Source: Gemmatimonadota bacterium (GTDB taxonomy: Bacteria; Latescibacterota; UBA2968; UBA8231). Taken from it: a stretch of DNA of 8,285 nt. The notes below the pieces were generated by a model. The model saw nothing but the letters and a program-made list of their open reading frames with translations, ran no database searches and was not told where the DNA came from. Shown piece after piece: positions 6,226-8,285 of the stretch. Location: NCBI GenBank assembly GCA_028875335.1, contig JAPPEF010000306.1:1-8285 (forward strand). Direction: 5' to 3'. Position numbers and translations under genes: made by a program. Every line of letters begins with the position of its first letter. Within the stretch, counting starts at the first letter, position 1.

Positions 6226-7026
6226 ATGGCTGCTATCCTCTGTCCCCGCTGCCACAAGATCGTCAGTTCCGAAGCCGAAACCTGCCCCCATTGCGGCCAG
6301 CGCAAACCCGGGCTGTGGGGCGCGACGGCCACCATCCGCAAGCTCGGCCTACAGCTAAATTTCCCGCACTTAATCACCGTGTTCTGCGGCGTGCTCTATC
6401 TGCTCGCGTTGGCTCTAGATCCGTCGGCGATCTTCCAGACGCACAGCCTGATGCACATTCTCTCGCCCAGTAACCTAGCCAGCTTCAAACTCGGTGCCTC
6501 CGGCACCGTGCCCATCTTCTCCTATAAATTTTGGTGGACGCCGATCACCGCCATCTACCTGCACGGCAGCCTGCTGCACATCTTCTTCAACATGATGTGG
6601 GTTCGCCAACTTGGTCCGGTTGTAGAAGAACTCTTCGGCCCCTTCCGCCTCTTTGCGATCTTCACGATCGCCGGCTTCACCGGCTTCCTAGCCTCAACCC
6701 TAGCGGGCCATGAACTCACGCTAGGGGCCTCCGGCTCGATTTTCGGCCTCTTGGCCGCAGCTATCGCCTACGGGCGGCGTGCCGGTTCTCAGCTCTTTAC
6801 CCGGCAATTTCTCCAGTGGGCGGTCTTGCTTTTCGTCATGGGCTTTATCATGCCCGGCGTCGATAACTGGGCGCACGGCGGTGGCTTCGTCGGCGGTTAC
6901 GCAGCAGCGTATGTCTTCAGCCGCAGTTCCGAGCGCGAGGGCTTGGGAGCCTATCTGGCCGGTGGTTTGTGCCTGTTGGCCACGGTCGGCGCGTTCGTCT
7001 TGCAGTTTATCGCCGTGTTTCTGTAG
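6226..7026 (+). CDS. Rhomboid family intramembrane serine protease with N-terminal zinc ribbon
   Basis: A 266-residue membrane protease that would cut transmembrane segments within the lipid bilayer. The N-terminus is a cytosolic zinc ribbon: Cys6-Pro-Arg-Cys9 and Cys20-Pro-His-Cys23. Hydrophobic segments lie at about 48-64, 105-126, 141-159, 167-182, 194-210, 216-232 and 242-265, giving six core helices plus one C-terminal helix. Rhomboid hallmarks are complete: FWWTPITAIYLHGSLLHIFFN with His113, His118 and Asn122 on helix 2, the catalytic serine Ser169 in GASG (167-170) on helix 4, and the catalytic His217 in NWAHGGGFVGG on helix 6. The start at 6226 lies four bases after the oxidoreductase stop with no good SD, so translation probably depends on re-initiation; it also places CPRC directly at the N-terminus. 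The natural substrate is unknown. Confidence 0.92.
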   Translation: MAAILCPRCHKIVSSEAETCPHCGQRKPGLWGATATIRKLGLQLNFPHLITVFCGVLYLLALALDPSAIFQTHSLMHILSPSNLASFKLGASGTVPIFSYKFWWTPITAIYLHGSLLHIFFNMMWVRQLGPVVEELFGPFRLFAIFTIAGFTGFLASTLAGHELTLGASGSIFGLLAAAIAYGRRAGSQLFTRQFLQWAVLLFVMGFIMPGVDNWAHGGGFVGGYAAAYVFSRSSEREGLGAYLAGGLCLLATVGAFVLQFIAVFL

Positions 7027-7034
7027 CCTGCTTC

Positions 7035-7694
7035 ATGCCAGACGAACTTATCGCGCTCTTCGACGGCCAAGGACAATCCATAGGCAGTAAAAGTCGCGCG
7101 GCGGCGTATAGTGACGGCGACCGCGTCGGCTTGGTCTTCGTCTGGGCGGCCTGGCGCACGTCCTCCGACGTCACCCTCACCCTATTGCAGACCCGCTCGC
7201 GCCCCGGCGACCCCTATCTCGGCAGCCTCGACGCTCCAGCCGGCGGCCACATCCGGGCCGGAGAAACACCCACAGCAGCAGCGCACCGCGAATTCGCCGA
7301 GGAAGTCGGCGTTGCACTGACGCCCACCGAATTGGTCTTCCTCGGACGGCAACCGCTCCAACACACCGGGCGCTCCGCCATGCAGTTCTTCTACCTCTGC
7401 ACGCGGCCTATATCGCTGGATGAAACCGTATTCAATGAAGAGGTGGGTGCCTTCGTCGAAGTCGGGCTCGACGATTTCGCCGCCTTAGTCTGCGGACGAA
7501 CTGCGTCGATCCAAGGCAAAGCCCGCTACAAGGAGGCCCCAAACAAAACAAGGCCACGGGAAATTACACCTGCAGCCTTCGCCGCCTATTCCGAACCGAT
7601 CATGGACGCCATCCGCCGCTCGGCCAGCGCGATCTGCGTCTATTTGGATACCGGGCAGATCGACGCGACTATCTGGCCGCCTGCGACCGGCTGA
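7035..7694 (+). CDS. Nudix hydrolase, isopentenyl-diphosphate-isomerase-like/YfcD-like subgroup
   Basis: A 219-residue Nudix protein. The Nudix box is perfect and spans residues 71-93: GHIRAGE, seven residues, then REFAEEVGV, with Glu86, Glu89 and Glu90 as metal ligands. The N-terminal part (ELIALFDGQGQSIG, then an R and GLVFVW) resembles the IDI-like branch, which includes YfcD and type 1 isopentenyl-diphosphate isomerase. The IDI active-site cysteine context is not seen, so a hydrolase is the better call. A C-terminal tail of about 55 residues after YKEAPNKTRPREITP goes beyond the core fold. The ATG at 7035 comes eight bases after the rhomboid stop without a recognisable SD; in-frame upstream codons would overlap the rhomboid gene. 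It is probably third in the operon. Its 3' end overlaps the converging gene by 26 bases. The substrate is unknown. Confidence 0.85.
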   Translation: MPDELIALFDGQGQSIGSKSRAAAYSDGDRVGLVFVWAAWRTSSDVTLTLLQTRSRPGDPYLGSLDAPAGGHIRAGETPTAAAHREFAEEVGVALTPTELVFLGRQPLQHTGRSAMQFFYLCTRPISLDETVFNEEVGAFVEVGLDDFAALVCGRTASIQGKARYKEAPNKTRPREITPAAFAAYSEPIMDAIRRSASAICVYLDTGQIDATIWPPATG

Positions 7695-8285
7695 TGTAGC
7701 GCTCCAGATGCGCCAGAGCTCGGCCGCTATCCATCGCCTCTCGCGCCTCGGCCAACCCCTCTTCCTCACTCGCACTTAGGCCCAGATAGTAGTCGGTCAG
7801 ACCAGCGTTGAGTACTATGCGGTCGTAAACAGGCCCCCGTTCGCCCTTGAGTGCCGCCAGCCCCATAGCGGCAAAAGTCCGCGCACTCACCTCCGCAGGA
7901 CGCGGGCTTTGCTCGTAGCGAAAGCCGTATTCCCTCGGGTCCACGTCGCAGGCAACCGTCGTCAGTTCACCGCAGACGCGGCGGAATCCTTGCACGTAGT
8001 TAATGGCTTTGCGCCGAGCGTCCGAGGGTTTGCCCAATCGCAACCCGTAGTGGCTGCTCCCTTCCTCACCTTTGATCACCAGTCCCGCGTCCAACCCGCG
8101 CGCCTGCATCAATCCCAACAGCTTGTCCTCATAGCCAGCGTGATAAAAGCCCGCAACCATGCCATTCCAAGCCGCGCCGACGAATAACTGCTGGGCCTTC
8201 TCGGTAGTGGCCCAAGGCGGGCGTTTGGCGATGTGGGTGCGCAAATGGCGCAACGCGTACGCGCGGGGGGCGTACTCGCGCTGAC
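7669..8285 (-). CDS. TrpD-like glycosyltransferase family 3 protein, C-terminal part (runs off right edge)
   Basis: About 205 residues reading leftwards; the frame stays open to the window edge (…REYAPRAYALRHLRTH), so the true start and the N-terminal helical domain lie outside. A TTG at 8253 could be mistaken for a start but sits inside conserved sequence. The visible part fits the phosphoribosyltransferase domain of anthranilate phosphoribosyltransferase relatives: MVAGFYHAGYEDKLLGLM, LVIKGEEGSSHYGLRLG (the site of the DE/EG metal-binding loop), and the C-terminal RIVLNAGLTDYYLGL helix followed by an EAREAMDSGRALAHLERY helix. This is closer to the TrpD2/YbiB branch than to true TrpD, whose loop reads GLDE. 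TrpD2/YbiB has been reported to bind nucleic acid instead of making tryptophan. No trp genes are nearby. The membership is well supported; the function is open. Confidence 0.78.
   Translation of the reverse strand, partial: QREYAPRAYALRHLRTHIAKRPPWATTEKAQQLFVGAAWNGMVAGFYHAGYEDKLLGLMQARGLDAGLVIKGEEGSSHYGLRLGKPSDARRKAINYVQGFRRVCGELTTVACDVDPREYGFRYEQSPRPAEVSARTFAAMGLAALKGERGPVYDRIVLNAGLTDYYLGLSASEEEGLAEAREAMDSGRALAHLERYISRSQAAR

Noticed and set aside
7654..7676. Short inverted repeat CAGAT/ATCTG at the end of the Nudix gene
   Set aside because: The five-base arms around a ten-base loop without a T-tract are too weak to call a terminator.

Overview
The window is GC-rich, densely packed bacterial DNA from an organism I cannot name with certainty. 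C-ending codons dominate, Shine-Dalgarno (SD) sites are ordinary, and there are short operons on both strands. There are no rRNA or tRNA genes, CRISPR arrays, insertion sequences or phage genes. The gene mix (an acetyl-xylan-esterase-like hydrolase, a Gfo/Idh/MocA oxidoreductase, Uma2, a zinc-ribbon rhomboid) resembles environmental genomes of Latescibacterota or Planctomycetes type, but that is a guess from gene content.

Layout from left to right. (1) At the left edge, on the minus strand, is the N-terminal part of a Nudix hydrolase of NUDT6 type; its Nudix box lies outside the window. (2) A 126-base divergent intergenic region holds two opposed sigma70-like promoters and three CTTGGC half-sites. 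(3) On the plus strand is a 612-residue alpha/beta hydrolase with an intact N-terminal catalytic lobe and a degenerate second lobe. (4) Facing it on the minus strand is a two-gene operon. A nucleotidyltransferase related to LicC/PntC phosphocholine and phosphonate cytidylyltransferases comes first, and a MetE-like zinc methyltransferase follows after one base. (5) Upstream of that pair, same strand, is a Uma2-family nuclease-like gene; a terminator-like hairpin separates it from the pair. (6) Starting divergently from Uma2 is a plus-strand operon: Gfo/Idh/MocA oxidoreductase, zinc-ribbon rhomboid protease, Nudix hydrolase, with gaps of 4 and 8 bases. (7) At the right edge, on the minus strand, is the C-terminal part of a TrpD-like glycosyltransferase family 3 protein, whose end overlaps the Nudix gene by 26 bases.

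Most of the genes look like ordinary metabolic or housekeeping enzymes: carbohydrate-ester hydrolysis, sugar or polyol oxidation, nucleotide-linked metabolite clean-up, methyl transfer. The parts most worth a second look are the cytidylyltransferase/MetE-like pair, the rhomboid inside a metabolic operon, the pseudo-hydrolase lobe of the esterase, and the symmetric divergent control region. I see no clear sign of a defence system or other wholly new multi-gene system.
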